DNA from: Pyxidicoccus trucidator
Lineage (GTDB): Bacteria; Myxococcota; Myxococcia; Myxococcales; Myxococcaceae
Direction of reading: 5' to 3'
Length of the DNA stretch: 64,000 bases
NCBI RefSeq assembly: GCF_010894435.1
Contig: NZ_JAAIXZ010000009.1
Location: forward strand, 167,342-231,341
The notes under the pieces are model-generated. The model was not told the DNA's origin and did no database searches. It worked only from the letters and a program-made list of their open reading frames with translations. The translations under genes and the position numbers were made by a program. Of this stretch, positions 1 through 8,619 are shown piece after piece. Numbering within the stretch: the stretch's first letter is position 1; the number at the start of each line of letters is the position of its first letter.

Positions 1-1340
1 ACAGCGGCTGCGAGACTCCGGACTTGCTGGCGCAGGTGAAGCAGCTGACGGGGCAGGACGTGAGCTCCTTCCACGGCTGCTACCAGGCAACGTCCTTCAC
101 CCTGCGCGGGGACTTGAGCGCCGACTCCAGCTGCCCGAATGCACCCGGCGGCAACTACAACCTGAGCGGCTTCGTCAGCCCCGTCTGCTCGACCAATGGG
201 GGCGACGGCGGCCAGGGCAACGACGGCGGCCAGGGCAACGACGGCGGCCAGGGCAACGACGGCGGCCAGGGCAGCGACGGCGGCCAGGGCAACGACGGCG
301 GCCAGACGTGCGGCAATCCGGAGGTGCACGTCTTCGGGGTGTACGAAGCGAGTGGGGACCACACGTCCACGGGCGAGGCCACCGTCCACGTGGAGCGGAC
401 AGGCTCGCAGGTGCTCGTGCTCTCCTCTTATGAGTCGGTGCATTGGAAGGTCAGCGCCGTGCCCGGTGCCGACCTCCAGTACATCCTCGTGCTGGGGTAC
501 GACGCCCAAAGCGTGGATGCACCTCCCGGGGTGGAGGTGAAGGTGCTCGACACCGAGACGAGGGGCTTCATCCCGGAATGCGGGTACGAGTACCCGGACG
601 ACGACCCGCACAGCGGCTGCGAGACTCCGGACTTGCTGGCGCAGGTGAAGCAGCTGACGGGGCAGGACGTGAGCTCCTTCCACGGCTGCTACCAGGCAAC
701 GTCCTTCACCCTGCGCGGGGACTTGAGCGCCGACTCCAGCTGCCCGAGTGCACCCGGCGGCAACTACAACCTGAGCGGCTTCGTCGACCCCGTCTGCTCG
801 ACCAATGGGGGCGACGGCGGCCAGACGTGCGGCAATCCGGAGGTGCACGCCTTCGGGGTGTACGAGGCGAGTGGGGACCACACGTCCACGGGCGAGGCCA
901 CGGTGCACGTGGAGCGGACGGGCTCGCAGGTGCTCGTGCTCTCCTCTTATGAGTCGGTGCATTGGAAGGTCAGCGCCGTGCCCGGTGCCGACCTCCAGTA
1001 CATCCTCGTACTGGGATACGACGCCCAGAGCGTGGAAGCACCTCCCGGGGTGGAGGTGAAGGTGCTCGATACCGAGACGAGGGGCTTCTTCGCGGGATGC
1101 GGGTACGAATACCCGGATGATGACCCGCACAGCGGCTGCGAGACTCCAGACTTGCTGGCGCAGGTGAAGCAGCTGACGGGGCAGGAAGTGAGTTCCTTCC
1201 ACGGCTGCTACCAGGCAACGTCCTTCACCTTGCACGGGGACTTGAGCGCCGACTCCAGCTGCCCGAATGTACCCGGCGGCAACTACAACCTGAGCGGCTT
1301 CGTCAACCCCGTCTGCTCAGGGAGCGGCCCCTCCCCCTGA
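1..1340 (+). CDS. Repetitive secreted-type protein, 5' end outside window
   Basis: The reading frame is open from the first complete codon (nt 3) and the residues there already match the repeat, so the gene begins upstream of the window. The visible part is two long tandem units and the start of a third, beginning at nt 1, 610 and 1129. Each unit has a Cys-containing module (motifs SGCETPDLLAQVKQLTG, SSFHGCYQATSF, GGNYNLSGFV) and a beta-rich module (VHVERTGSQVLVLSSYESVHWKV). The paired cysteines and lack of catalytic motifs suggest an exported structural or adhesive protein. The first unit carries an extra Gly-rich linker that the second lacks. I recognise no named family. The C-terminus is a short Pro/Ser tail. 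Confidence 0.8.
   Translation, partial: SGCETPDLLAQVKQLTGQDVSSFHGCYQATSFTLRGDLSADSSCPNAPGGNYNLSGFVSPVCSTNGGDGGQGNDGGQGNDGGQGNDGGQGSDGGQGNDGGQTCGNPEVHVFGVYEASGDHTSTGEATVHVERTGSQVLVLSSYESVHWKVSAVPGADLQYILVLGYDAQSVDAPPGVEVKVLDTETRGFIPECGYEYPDDDPHSGCETPDLLAQVKQLTGQDVSSFHGCYQATSFTLRGDLSADSSCPSAPGGNYNLSGFVDPVCSTNGGDGGQTCGNPEVHAFGVYEASGDHTSTGEATVHVERTGSQVLVLSSYESVHWKVSAVPGADLQYILVLGYDAQSVEAPPGVEVKVLDTETRGFFAGCGYEYPDDDPHSGCETPDLLAQVKQLTGQEVSSFHGCYQATSFTLHGDLSADSSCPNVPGGNYNLSGFVNPVCSGSGPSP
216..305 (+). repeat. Five 18-bp GNDGGQ-encoding tandem repeats
   Basis: Five in-frame 18-bp copies encode GNDGGQ (one reads GSDGGQ) inside the Cys-rich repeat protein. The next large unit lacks all five, which accounts exactly for the 90-bp difference between unit lengths (609 versus 519 bp). 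Such an array can expand or contract by slippage without shifting the frame. Confidence 0.9.
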
Positions 1341-1356
1341 GCTCGTCCGAGTGGTT

Positions 1357-1377
1357 CGAATCCCGTCGGGTGATTCG
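1357..1377. terminator. Possible terminator hairpin after the repeat protein
   Basis: The arms CGAATC (1357-1362) and GATTCG (1372-1377) are perfect inverted repeats just after the stop codon of the repeat protein. There is no clear T-run, so this is a weak call. Confidence 0.3.
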
Positions 1378-1441
1378 ACATTCCGAGGTGCGGACTGATT
1401 GAATCCGGAGGATGCGACTCTACAAAGAGAGCGGGTCCGAC

Positions 1442-2656
1442 ATGCTTGCTTGCGGCCTTGGGCGTATTTCACACCAGGGAGCGGCGTGGGCCTTCGTCGC
1501 GCTCCTGCTGGCTTCCGGGGTCGTGTCCTCAGGCTGTATCGAGTCTGTCGAGCCCGAGCCGGAGCTCGGCGCTTCCCAGGCGGAGCTGGAGCGGGTGGCC
1601 GTCACCGTTCCAATCGACCACTGCATGCTCCAGGGAATACCGGGAACGCCCTACTGGCAGACGATGCAGTCGAACTGCGTCGGCAACGGCGCGTGCAGAG
1701 CTTCGGCGAATGCCGAGTGCCAGGCGGTGGGCGACGTCTACCTGTGCCCCTGTCAGATGCTGCCGGAGGGCTGCGCGGTCTCCGAGCTGCTCCCTGGACT
1801 CGGCTCTCCCAGTTATGCCGAACGCGAAGCGGCTTCCGCGAAGCTCCTGAGCTGCTGCACGCACGACTCATATCTCGCCACCATCAACGCGCGAGCAGCC
1901 TCCACCTCCGATGAAGAAGTCCGGGTCCGCTTGCAGCGTGGCGCAGCGGCCTGCTCGGCGGCGCTGCACCCCTGCGGGACGAACATGATAGGTGGCATCA
2001 AGGAGGAAGAGGGGCTGTGCCTCTACACCGTGTCGGTGGCTCCGGATGCCACGAAGGCCCAGCCGAATACCGCCACCTGCGCGTACGACGCGGCCCGTGG
2101 CCTCTGGGTGCTGAAGGTATCCATGCCCTGCAAGACGACGCAGGTGCAGCTGTCGAGATTCCGTCCGAACTCGGGCGATGTGATCCCGACGCCGGTGCTG
2201 GGCCCATCCAACTGCGCTCAAACCCTGGTGGTTCCCGCGGACATGCTGCCTTCGGGGCAGGCCGCGTATGCCATCTCGCAGCCCGTCGCCGAGAAGGTGG
2301 ATGGTGTGAGCACGGCACCAGAGCTGTGCGGTGACGAGGCACTCCGTGCGGAGGCCGCGGCGGACCTTGTCGCTGGCGGAGTGCCGGCCAACACGTGCAC
2401 GAACGACCCCATCACCTACACGGATTGGGGCCGCCAGCCGCGAGCCCGAGCTATCACCTGCGGCGGAGTCACGCCCGGCTACTACTGGACCGATGCGCCA
2501 CCGCCCCCCGCCATGGACGCGGGCACCGACGGAGGCAGCACCCCTCCGTCCCCCGGAGGCCCAGGAGGCCTGGATGGAGGCACGGACGGCGGCTCCTCGC
2601 CCCCGCCAATCTTCCATGACGCCGGCACCGTCCTCTCCTTCCCTTTGGGAAACTGA
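1442..2656 (+). CDS. Predicted lipoprotein of unknown function
   Basis: About 404 residues from ATG 1442. The frame also opens at ATG 1412, but the later start puts a normal signal peptide at the N-terminus. The signal peptide has a hydrophobic core (WAFVALLLASGVV) and a lipobox ending SSGC, so an outer-membrane or surface lipoprotein is likely. The body contains a cluster of cysteines (CVGNGACRASANAECQAVG, CPCQMLPEGC, LLSCCTH), suggesting disulfide-stabilised modules. The C-terminal 70 residues are a Gly/Asp/Pro/Ser tail (DAGTDGGSTPPSPGG) typical of myxobacterial surface proteins. No catalytic motif or known family is recognised. It is convergent with the next gene, with only about 20 bp between the stops. 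Confidence 0.8.
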   Translation: MLACGLGRISHQGAAWAFVALLLASGVVSSGCIESVEPEPELGASQAELERVAVTVPIDHCMLQGIPGTPYWQTMQSNCVGNGACRASANAECQAVGDVYLCPCQMLPEGCAVSELLPGLGSPSYAEREAASAKLLSCCTHDSYLATINARAASTSDEEVRVRLQRGAAACSAALHPCGTNMIGGIKEEEGLCLYTVSVAPDATKAQPNTATCAYDAARGLWVLKVSMPCKTTQVQLSRFRPNSGDVIPTPVLGPSNCAQTLVVPADMLPSGQAAYAISQPVAEKVDGVSTAPELCGDEALRAEAAADLVAGGVPANTCTNDPITYTDWGRQPRARAITCGGVTPGYYWTDAPPPPAMDAGTDGGSTPPSPGGPGGLDGGTDGGSSPPPIFHDAGTVLSFPLGN

Positions 2657-2677
2657 AGGCCGGTACACCCGCACGGC

Positions 2678-5600
2678 TCACTGCGAAGCGACCGTGTCCC
2701 CTTCCTCCTCCGGTTGCCTCAGCGGCCAGAGGAGGCTGGCCATGCGCATGTAGAGGTGGCTCAAGTCGCGGAGCTCCTCCTCACACACTTCGATGGCGAC
2801 CTGGAGGACCCTCCCGGGCGCGAGCGTGACGGTGGAGGGGAGCCTCGCCTGGAGGCTGGGCTGCAGTCTCTGCGGCACGGCACTGACGATGTCGCGCTTC
2901 TTGAGGTCGTCGTCGTAGAGGCTTGCCCACTCCAGGAGTTGTCGCCGCAGCTCTCGCCGCAGTCTCTCCTCGGGACCGAAGACCTGCACGCACATCTGGA
3001 ACAACTCCGAGCCGGCACCGGAGACGAGATCGGACCAGGTGTTGGCAAAGAGAGGCTCTCCCGCGGCCCGCCAGAAAACGCCCCACGTCGGGCTGGCGTG
3101 CTCCTGCATGAAGAGGCCGCGAGCTGTGAGGAAGCTCAGCATCGAATCGTGGAAGAACCGCACCTGGCTGGGTTCCTGGCCGGGCCGGACGCTTGGGTCG
3201 TCCGGTACCAGGACTCCCGCCTGCAGCAGCATCCCCATCCGCTCCCGAGCCGGCGCATTGCGATAGCGCAAGGTGTGGAGGCCCTGAACCCAATAGGTCT
3301 GAAGGCAGAGCTCTCCAGCCCAGGTCAGTAGCTCCGTATCGTCCTCGTGCGGTCCTGTCCCCTGCCGCCCGAGCAGGTGCCGGAAGGACTGCTCGTAGAG
3401 CGCGGCAATGCTCGTTCCCGCCACCTCGCCGAGCAGAATCGCCAGCCTGACCAGGATATTCAGGTAGGTCCCGTCCGGCCCCCGGCACGCCTGCCGGGTG
3501 CCTTCGCTGAGCGCGTGAGTCGCTCCAGGAGCGTAGGCCCGGATGAAACGGTCAAGCGCCTGCTCATCCAGACGCTGCGGCTCGGCGATGAGCCACCGCT
3601 CCGAGCATTCGACCGCCTGCCGGAACCCGGGGTGGGGACGGGAGGTGAGCAGGAGCCGCACCACGCTCCCGTATCGACCCTCGATGAATTCCTGGACCGC
3701 CTCGGGGCTGAGCGCCGACTCCGTGAGGCCATCCACGCACAGGACACAGTCGCCCCGGAGAAGCAGCACCTCTATGATGTCGGGCGTTAGCGGGCCGGAC
3801 TCCCATGGCCATAGGGCGGCGTCTCCCAGGGAGGCAAGCCGGGCATCACACAGCACCGGAAGAGGTCGCGAGGGCTCCTTCTCAAAGCCTATCAGCATCA
3901 GGCGTACCACCTCACGCAGGAGCGCGCTCTTCCCTCGGCCGCCCGTAGACTCAATGAGGGCGTTGCCTCGCTGTCCGTCATCGGGATGCGAAAGGAAGCG
4001 GACGAGCCGCTCCTCCGGCGGCAGAAGGGATTCCTCAGGCAAGGCCGTCGGCTTCGAACCTTCGCTGGAGAGGGAGTGTATCCGGCCCTCGCGAAAATCC
4101 ACCGGGAGCGAAACGAAATGCTCGTCGTTGGCTTGACGCCGCAAGGCCTCGAGCTTGCGCCGCACATAAGCGACGTAGTCCGCGAAGATGCGCCGGCGCG
4201 TGGCTGGCAGTTCGAGCGCCAGCGGGACCAGCCACTGAAATGGCTTGGCGGAGGACAGCAGGTAGAACACCTGTGGTGAGACGGCTCCCAATATCAGGCA
4301 GAGGAGCATCTCCACGAAGAGCACTCCCACGAAGGCAGGGAAATGGATTCTCGCTTGACGGGCCACGTTGGCGAAAACGAACCCGCTGCCCACGAGGACC
4401 TGAACGCTCCAGCTCATGAAGGGCAGCCAGCGACGGACGAGGCGCGTGCGCGGCAGCACCAGTAGGGGCACAACGAAGAACAGCGTCGCCACGAGGCAGG
4501 CCACTGCCGTTCGGAACCAGATCTGCTCGCTGAGCGGCGCCAGGAAGGGAACGTCCTTCACGACCAGCTCGGTGCGGGTTCCGATCTCGTCCTGGTACTT
4601 GAAGATGACCGTGTAGCGGCGCTTCCCCAGCGAAAGCTCGCCCAGCGCCCAGTTGAATCGGGGCTGCGGCGCGCCTGGGGAATAGCTCCGGATGGCCGAG
4701 GCCACCGGCTCGTCTGGACGGGCGGGATCCAGGATGAGAATCTCCAGGGCGCCCCCGACCTCGGCCGCGTAGGTCCGGCCCGGCCAGTCCAGGTCGAGAC
4801 TGTCCACCTCTGTCCCGTGGAGCGAGGCCCGGACTTCGAGTCTTCCCTGGACGCGGACGTCTTGGCCGTTCTCGACCTCCAAGGTGCCCCGCTCGAGCTC
4901 CAGGACGGCTCCTACTTGCTGCAGGGGGACATAGGCGAAGCTGGCGGGAGTCGCCTTGATCCAGCCATGTCCCTTCTTCGCTGAAGGCAGGACATACGCC
5001 ATGTCCGCGGTTGCCAGCACGAAGTGCTCTTCGAGATAGGCCTCGTCCGACAGGGAGATGAAATACAATGAGCCATCGCGTGAGGATTGAAGCCACACGC
5101 CCTCGCCCACGGGGTCCACATTCAACGAGCTGACGTCCGCGCCATCGAGCAAGGGGCTCGCCCTGACCGAGCCATGGTCGGCTCGCAGGTGGATGACACT
5201 GTTTCCCCAGAGGAGGAGGTCGTCGGAAGCTGTGGGAATGGTGGAGAGCGCTTCCACCGCATCCGAGTCGACCCGAGGGAGCAGCTTCGGCCCGCTGGCG
5301 AGAATCCTCCCACTCTCGTCCAACAGATAGGCGTCGCCCGAGTGGGTCAATGCCCAGACGCGACCGGAAGGAGTCCTGGACACGAGGACCTTCTGGCCCT
5401 TGAAGAGCGGTACCTTTGCCAACATGGACCGTCCCTGGAGGTCCACCAGATAGAGTCCGCCCTCCCAGCCGGCGGAAGGCTTCAGGGCTCCCGCTACCCA
5501 CACACGCGTCCCGTCGTCCTGCGCGACGACCTGCCTGATCCCCATCCCATCCAGCAGCAGGGAGGAGCGGGCTTTGGCAGGTGCCTCCAGGTCGACAGAG

Positions 5601-6481
5601 AAGAGCCGCCGTGCGACTGGCACGGAGGGAGCCGGGGAACTCACCTCCGCCATCACCCATGCCCGCGTTCCGGAGCGCTCGGGGACGACCCAGATGTTCT
5701 CCTCCGCCGTTAGCAACACCCCCGAGCCTGGAAGCCTGGCTCCTGCATCGACAAAGAAGAGTTGCCGGTCCGTCTTGAACCAGGCCCCCGGTCCCTTGCC
5801 CACCGGTATCACCTGCCACGCCGCCATGTTCGCGCCGCCTTCAAGACCCAGCGCCTTGAGCGAGGAGACAGTCCTGACCTCCCCATCCGCATCGAGCAGC
5901 GCGAGGAAATCCGAGCCCCCACGGCTGAAAACGACCCAGAGGTCCGCATGCGGCTCCAGGTCCTCCTCGAGCACGTGTCGGGGATGGACATCGTAGGGAG
6001 AGAGGAAGACCTGCTCCCGGATATGAACGATCCGGTCGGCCTCGAGCACGATGCGTCCGGCAGGTCCTCCGGGAGTGGCGTCCACCAGGTAGACCCGAGC
6101 CCCGTTGTAGCGCGGCTCCTGCTCGGCGGAGATGACCCACGCCCGTCCCGGGTGCTCCGTCTGGATCAACTCTCCGGAGGGCCGCCAGGGGTTCCGCTCA
6201 TAGGCGCGAGTTCCCTCGAGATCCACCACGGAGATGCCACCTTCGCTCACGACCCAAGCACGCTCCCCATCACCGAAAGGGACGAGGCTCGCCTGGGTGG
6301 CCGCCACGGGAACCGGCCAGAAGGAAGGGCCCCGCACCTGATTCTCCGCACGGGCCGGAGTCTGCCCGCACAGCATCAAGCCCGCCGCCATCAACAGGCA
6401 GAGAAGCTCTCGTACCTGTGAGCCGTGCCCAGCGCGGTATGCCCCCATGAGCAGGAAGCATCTGCATCCCCGCTTCCCCAT
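2678..6481 (-). CDS. Transmembrane STAND/NACHT-like NTPase with extracytoplasmic beta-propeller
   Basis: About 1267 residues. ATG 6481 is chosen because GGGAG lies about 8 nt upstream; earlier TTG/GTG starts are possible. Order: a signal peptide (LLCLLMAAGLMLCG, ending PARA); roughly residues 50-545 of propeller-like strands (recurrent VYLVDA, LYLVDL, AWVVSEGG); a beta-sandwich region near 550-640 resembling the Y_Y_Y domain of hybrid sensors; membrane segments near 650-670 and 695-735; then a cytoplasmic NTPase. The NTPase shows a Walker-A-like loop (STGGRGKSAL, near 847), a NACHT-like Walker B (VLCVDGLTE, near 915) and LLLTSRP (near 946), followed by a helical C-terminus. The architecture suggests a receptor coupling an external signal to NTP-driven switching. 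The trigger and output are unknown. The Walker A first glycine is replaced by serine. Confidence 0.8.
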   Translation of the reverse strand: MGKRGCRCFLLMGAYRAGHGSQVRELLCLLMAAGLMLCGQTPARAENQVRGPSFWPVPVAATQASLVPFGDGERAWVVSEGGISVVDLEGTRAYERNPWRPSGELIQTEHPGRAWVISAEQEPRYNGARVYLVDATPGGPAGRIVLEADRIVHIREQVFLSPYDVHPRHVLEEDLEPHADLWVVFSRGGSDFLALLDADGEVRTVSSLKALGLEGGANMAAWQVIPVGKGPGAWFKTDRQLFFVDAGARLPGSGVLLTAEENIWVVPERSGTRAWVMAEVSSPAPSVPVARRLFSVDLEAPAKARSSLLLDGMGIRQVVAQDDGTRVWVAGALKPSAGWEGGLYLVDLQGRSMLAKVPLFKGQKVLVSRTPSGRVWALTHSGDAYLLDESGRILASGPKLLPRVDSDAVEALSTIPTASDDLLLWGNSVIHLRADHGSVRASPLLDGADVSSLNVDPVGEGVWLQSSRDGSLYFISLSDEAYLEEHFVLATADMAYVLPSAKKGHGWIKATPASFAYVPLQQVGAVLELERGTLEVENGQDVRVQGRLEVRASLHGTEVDSLDLDWPGRTYAAEVGGALEILILDPARPDEPVASAIRSYSPGAPQPRFNWALGELSLGKRRYTVIFKYQDEIGTRTELVVKDVPFLAPLSEQIWFRTAVACLVATLFFVVPLLVLPRTRLVRRWLPFMSWSVQVLVGSGFVFANVARQARIHFPAFVGVLFVEMLLCLILGAVSPQVFYLLSSAKPFQWLVPLALELPATRRRIFADYVAYVRRKLEALRRQANDEHFVSLPVDFREGRIHSLSSEGSKPTALPEESLLPPEERLVRFLSHPDDGQRGNALIESTGGRGKSALLREVVRLMLIGFEKEPSRPLPVLCDARLASLGDAALWPWESGPLTPDIIEVLLLRGDCVLCVDGLTESALSPEAVQEFIEGRYGSVVRLLLTSRPHPGFRQAVECSERWLIAEPQRLDEQALDRFIRAYAPGATHALSEGTRQACRGPDGTYLNILVRLAILLGEVAGTSIAALYEQSFRHLLGRQGTGPHEDDTELLTWAGELCLQTYWVQGLHTLRYRNAPARERMGMLLQAGVLVPDDPSVRPGQEPSQVRFFHDSMLSFLTARGLFMQEHASPTWGVFWRAAGEPLFANTWSDLVSGAGSELFQMCVQVFGPEERLRRELRRQLLEWASLYDDDLKKRDIVSAVPQRLQPSLQARLPSTVTLAPGRVLQVAIEVCEEELRDLSHLYMRMASLLWPLRQPEEEGDTVASQ

Positions 6482-6668
6482 CCAAGCCACTCCCAATCAT
6501 TGTTCATGGACAGACACCTCCCCGGCATCCTGGCCCCACCTCCGGGGTCTTGCCGAATGGCGTGTGGTTGTAAAACTTCGTGTGGCAGTGCCTGAGATGA
6601 CGCAGGGCCGCAAGGAAGCCTCGGAAGGGCGCGTTGGCCCATCCGTTACCTGGCCTGGAGGAGCACTG

Positions 6669-7034
6669 ATGGAGAAGCCCCAAGAGTTGCCCGGCAGGGA
6701 AGGCATCCACTCAACCGAGAGCTCTGTGGAGTTCTGGGCCAGGAATCAACCTGCGGTGCATGTCCGCGTCTTCGCTCCATACGACTCGAAAGATAGCGAC
6801 CCTGGCGCTCGTCAGGTGTGCTGCCATTGTAGTTCCTCCGAGCCGATTGAGGTTCTCGACATCACCGTGGCGGCCAACACCACGATGATCATCTACAGGA
6901 GCCCCACCACCACTGAGCCTCTCCACATCGTCACCGGTCCCGGAAGTCTCACTCTGGCCAATGCCCCTGCCGATCTGCTGGCGCAGATGAAAGTCATTCC
7001 GACCAGCGCTCGGGCTACAAGCGGGTCCAGATGA
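6669..7034 (+). CDS. Hypothetical protein, 121 residues
   Basis: ATG 6669 is preceded by GGAGGA at good spacing, which favours it over the longer open frame. The product has a CCHC patch (QVCCHCSSSEPIE) followed by beta-rich sequence (IEVLDITVAANTTMIIYRS). No signal peptide or known domain is recognised. It starts in the intergenic region divergent from the NACHT-like gene and its 3' end overlaps the end of the convergent membrane-protein gene by about 20 bp. Function unknown. Confidence 0.6.
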   Translation: MEKPQELPGREGIHSTESSVEFWARNQPAVHVRVFAPYDSKDSDPGARQVCCHCSSSEPIEVLDITVAANTTMIIYRSPTTTEPLHIVTGPGSLTLANAPADLLAQMKVIPTSARATSGSR

Positions 7035-7389
7035 GCAGCGGCAGCGCCACGCCGAGCACAACCCCGGTATAGGCCTTCCAGTGCCTCGGACCCAGGACAG
7101 GCGTGATGAGCTGTTCCACCAGGAAGGACACCAGGGCCACCTTCACCAGGGGCAGGCCCCAGGCCCTGTCGAGCAGGTAGCCAATCCCTCCCGTCAGCCA
7201 GAGCGCGCCCACCGCGGTCACCGCGCCAATCTTGATCCACCACCGTTGGTCCGAGGCCGTGGGGTCCATGTCCTGGTGGACCTTCTTGGCCATGTCGAAG
7301 CGGCCATTGCGCATCTGGTGGGCGAAGACAGCACCGGATGCCGTCCAGAACCCGCCTGCCCCCAACATCGTCGCCAGTCCCACATCCAT
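7015..7389 (-). CDS. Small inner-membrane protein, unknown function
   Basis: 124 residues from ATG 7389, chosen because AAGGGGA lies about 7 nt upstream. There are three or four hydrophobic segments: an N-terminal one (VGLATMLGAGGFWTASGAVF), IGAVTAVGALWLTGGIGYLL, LVKVALVSFLVEQLI and VVLGVALPLLIW. A short cytoplasmic loop carries RFDMAKKVHQDMDPT. No catalytic motif is visible and I do not recognise the family. It lies at the edge of the polyketide cluster, but nothing ties it to that pathway. Confidence 0.65.
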   Translation of the reverse strand: MDVGLATMLGAGGFWTASGAVFAHQMRNGRFDMAKKVHQDMDPTASDQRWWIKIGAVTAVGALWLTGGIGYLLDRAWGLPLVKVALVSFLVEQLITPVLGPRHWKAYTGVVLGVALPLLIWTRL

Positions 7390-7536
7390 CGTCGTTCCCC
7401 TTTGCTCACTTGAAGGATTGTCAGCGTCCACCCGTCCACTCAGGTGCCGTGGTTGGAGCGCCGATTCGTACGTCCGTTGTGTCTCCTGCCGTCGCGGGGC
7501 GAGCTCGCCCGGTCGTCCCCCCCCGCGCGGAGCGGC

Positions 7537-8295
7537 TCAGGCCGAGTCACCCATCCACACGAGCGACTGCTGCCGCTCGGCCAGCTCCTTCACCGCCCGC
7601 AGGGTGGAGCGGGTCTCCTGGCCCAGCAGGTGCCGCGCCAGGAGATGGGCCTCGCGTCGGATGGAGGCCCTTCCCGGGGGAGGCTCGACCGGGTCGGGCT
7701 CCATCTCCAGGGTGTGCTCCGCCGTCACCACCACCGCGTCGCCCTCGGAGTCGAGCCGCCAGGCGCCCTGGTGCGAGCGGAAGAGCGGGAGCGAGTGCAC
7801 CTGCTCGTAGTCGATGCGTCGGCTCTCATCCCCCCGGCGGACGGCGCGACACACGCGCGTTCCCGAGGGGCCCTCCGCCTCCAGCTCGAAGTCCTGGTAG
7901 CTGGGGGTCTGCTCCCGCAGCGTCACCCGCCGCACGTGTGGCAGGACGGTCGGCCAGCGCTCCACCTCCCATAGCAGGCCATAAACGAACTCGGCGGGAG
8001 CCTGGATGGTCATCGTCTCCGAGAAGCAGAGGCTCCCCGGGGTGGCCAGCGCGATCTTCTGGTAATACGCGTAGGGGGCCGTGGGGTTGCGCTGGATGAG
8101 CGCGTCCAGCTCCTCGGGAGAGTCGGCCTCGATGAGCCAGATTCCCGCGGCCATGCCGGCTCGCACGAAGGCATGCTTGAGGCGGCCGGATTCGGACAGC
8201 TCCTGGAGGTAGCGGTGCCCGCGATCGACGGTCTCCAGATAAGTGGCAATCGAGAGGTCGCGCGGAGCGGCCTCGGTCAGGACTGCGAACAGCAT
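7537..8295 (-). CDS. Muconolactone-isomerase-like/SRPBCC aromatase-cyclase fusion
   Basis: 252 residues; GGAGG lies 6 nt before ATG 8295. Residues 1-95 form a small ferredoxin-like alpha+beta domain of the YciI/muconolactone isomerase type (GIWLIEADSPEELDALI). Residues 100-250 are an SRPBCC (START-like) domain related to type II polyketide aromatases (ETMTIQAPAEFVYGLLWEVERWPTVLPHV). SRPBCC cyclases fold nascent poly-beta-ketones in a hydrophobic cavity. The gene is last in a leftward three-gene group with a stand-alone isomerase-like gene and an SRPBCC-ligase fusion, facing away from the KS/ACP genes. It is likely a cyclase or aromatase acting on the nascent chain or an early ring. The fusion itself is uncommon. 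Confidence 0.8.
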   Translation of the reverse strand: MLFAVLTEAAPRDLSIATYLETVDRGHRYLQELSESGRLKHAFVRAGMAAGIWLIEADSPEELDALIQRNPTAPYAYYQKIALATPGSLCFSETMTIQAPAEFVYGLLWEVERWPTVLPHVRRVTLREQTPSYQDFELEAEGPSGTRVCRAVRRGDESRRIDYEQVHSLPLFRSHQGAWRLDSEGDAVVVTAEHTLEMEPDPVEPPPGRASIRREAHLLARHLLGQETRSTLRAVKELAERQQSLVWMGDSA

Positions 8296-8314
8296 GGGAT
8301 TCCTCCGGTTCGGG

Positions 8315-8617
8315 TTATGCGTTGTCCGCCATCGCCCGGGTCAGGCTCCCCAGGCTCTTGAGGGCGAGCAGCGGAAAGACCTGGGTCTTCTGGTACAGCG
8401 CCAGGGGGCCGAGCATGAGGAAGCGGTGCAGTTCCTCCGGCGACTCGACGTCGAAGATGAGGACGTTTCCCCCGCCCCCTCTCTGGACGAAGTAGGAGTG
8501 CAACTTCCCCTCGGCCTTCAGGCCCAGGTAGTACTGCTGCTCGCGTTCTCTGAGTTCCTCCACCTGCTGCGGGAGCAGATGGCGCGTGTCTTCTCGGGTG
8601 ATGCAGGCAATCAACAT
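8315..8617 (-). CDS. Muconolactone-isomerase/YciI-like small protein
   Basis: About 100 residues. ATG 8617 has AGGAG 7 nt upstream; a GTG two codons earlier overlaps the stop of the upstream ligase gene. Translation is probably coupled to it. The fold features (MLIACITREDT start, ESPEELHRFLMLGPLAL) match the dimeric alpha-beta barrel group that includes muconolactone delta-isomerase and small polyketide cyclases or monooxygenases. It is related to the N-terminal domain of the adjacent fusion protein. A role in ring closure or quinone formation is inferred from context; no catalytic residue can be assigned. Confidence 0.75.
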   Translation of the reverse strand: MLIACITREDTRHLLPQQVEELREREQQYYLGLKAEGKLHSYFVQRGGGGNVLIFDVESPEELHRFLMLGPLALYQKTQVFPLLALKSLGSLTRAMADNA

Positions 8618-8619
8618 GC

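Noticed and set aside
216-305. CRISPR-like array
   Set aside because: Directly abutting in-frame 18-bp repeats with no spacers, inside a coding sequence.
1349-1377. GGTTCGAATCC, resembling a tRNA T-arm
   Set aside because: The flanking bases do not form a 5-bp stem and no acceptor or D-arm partner is found on either side.
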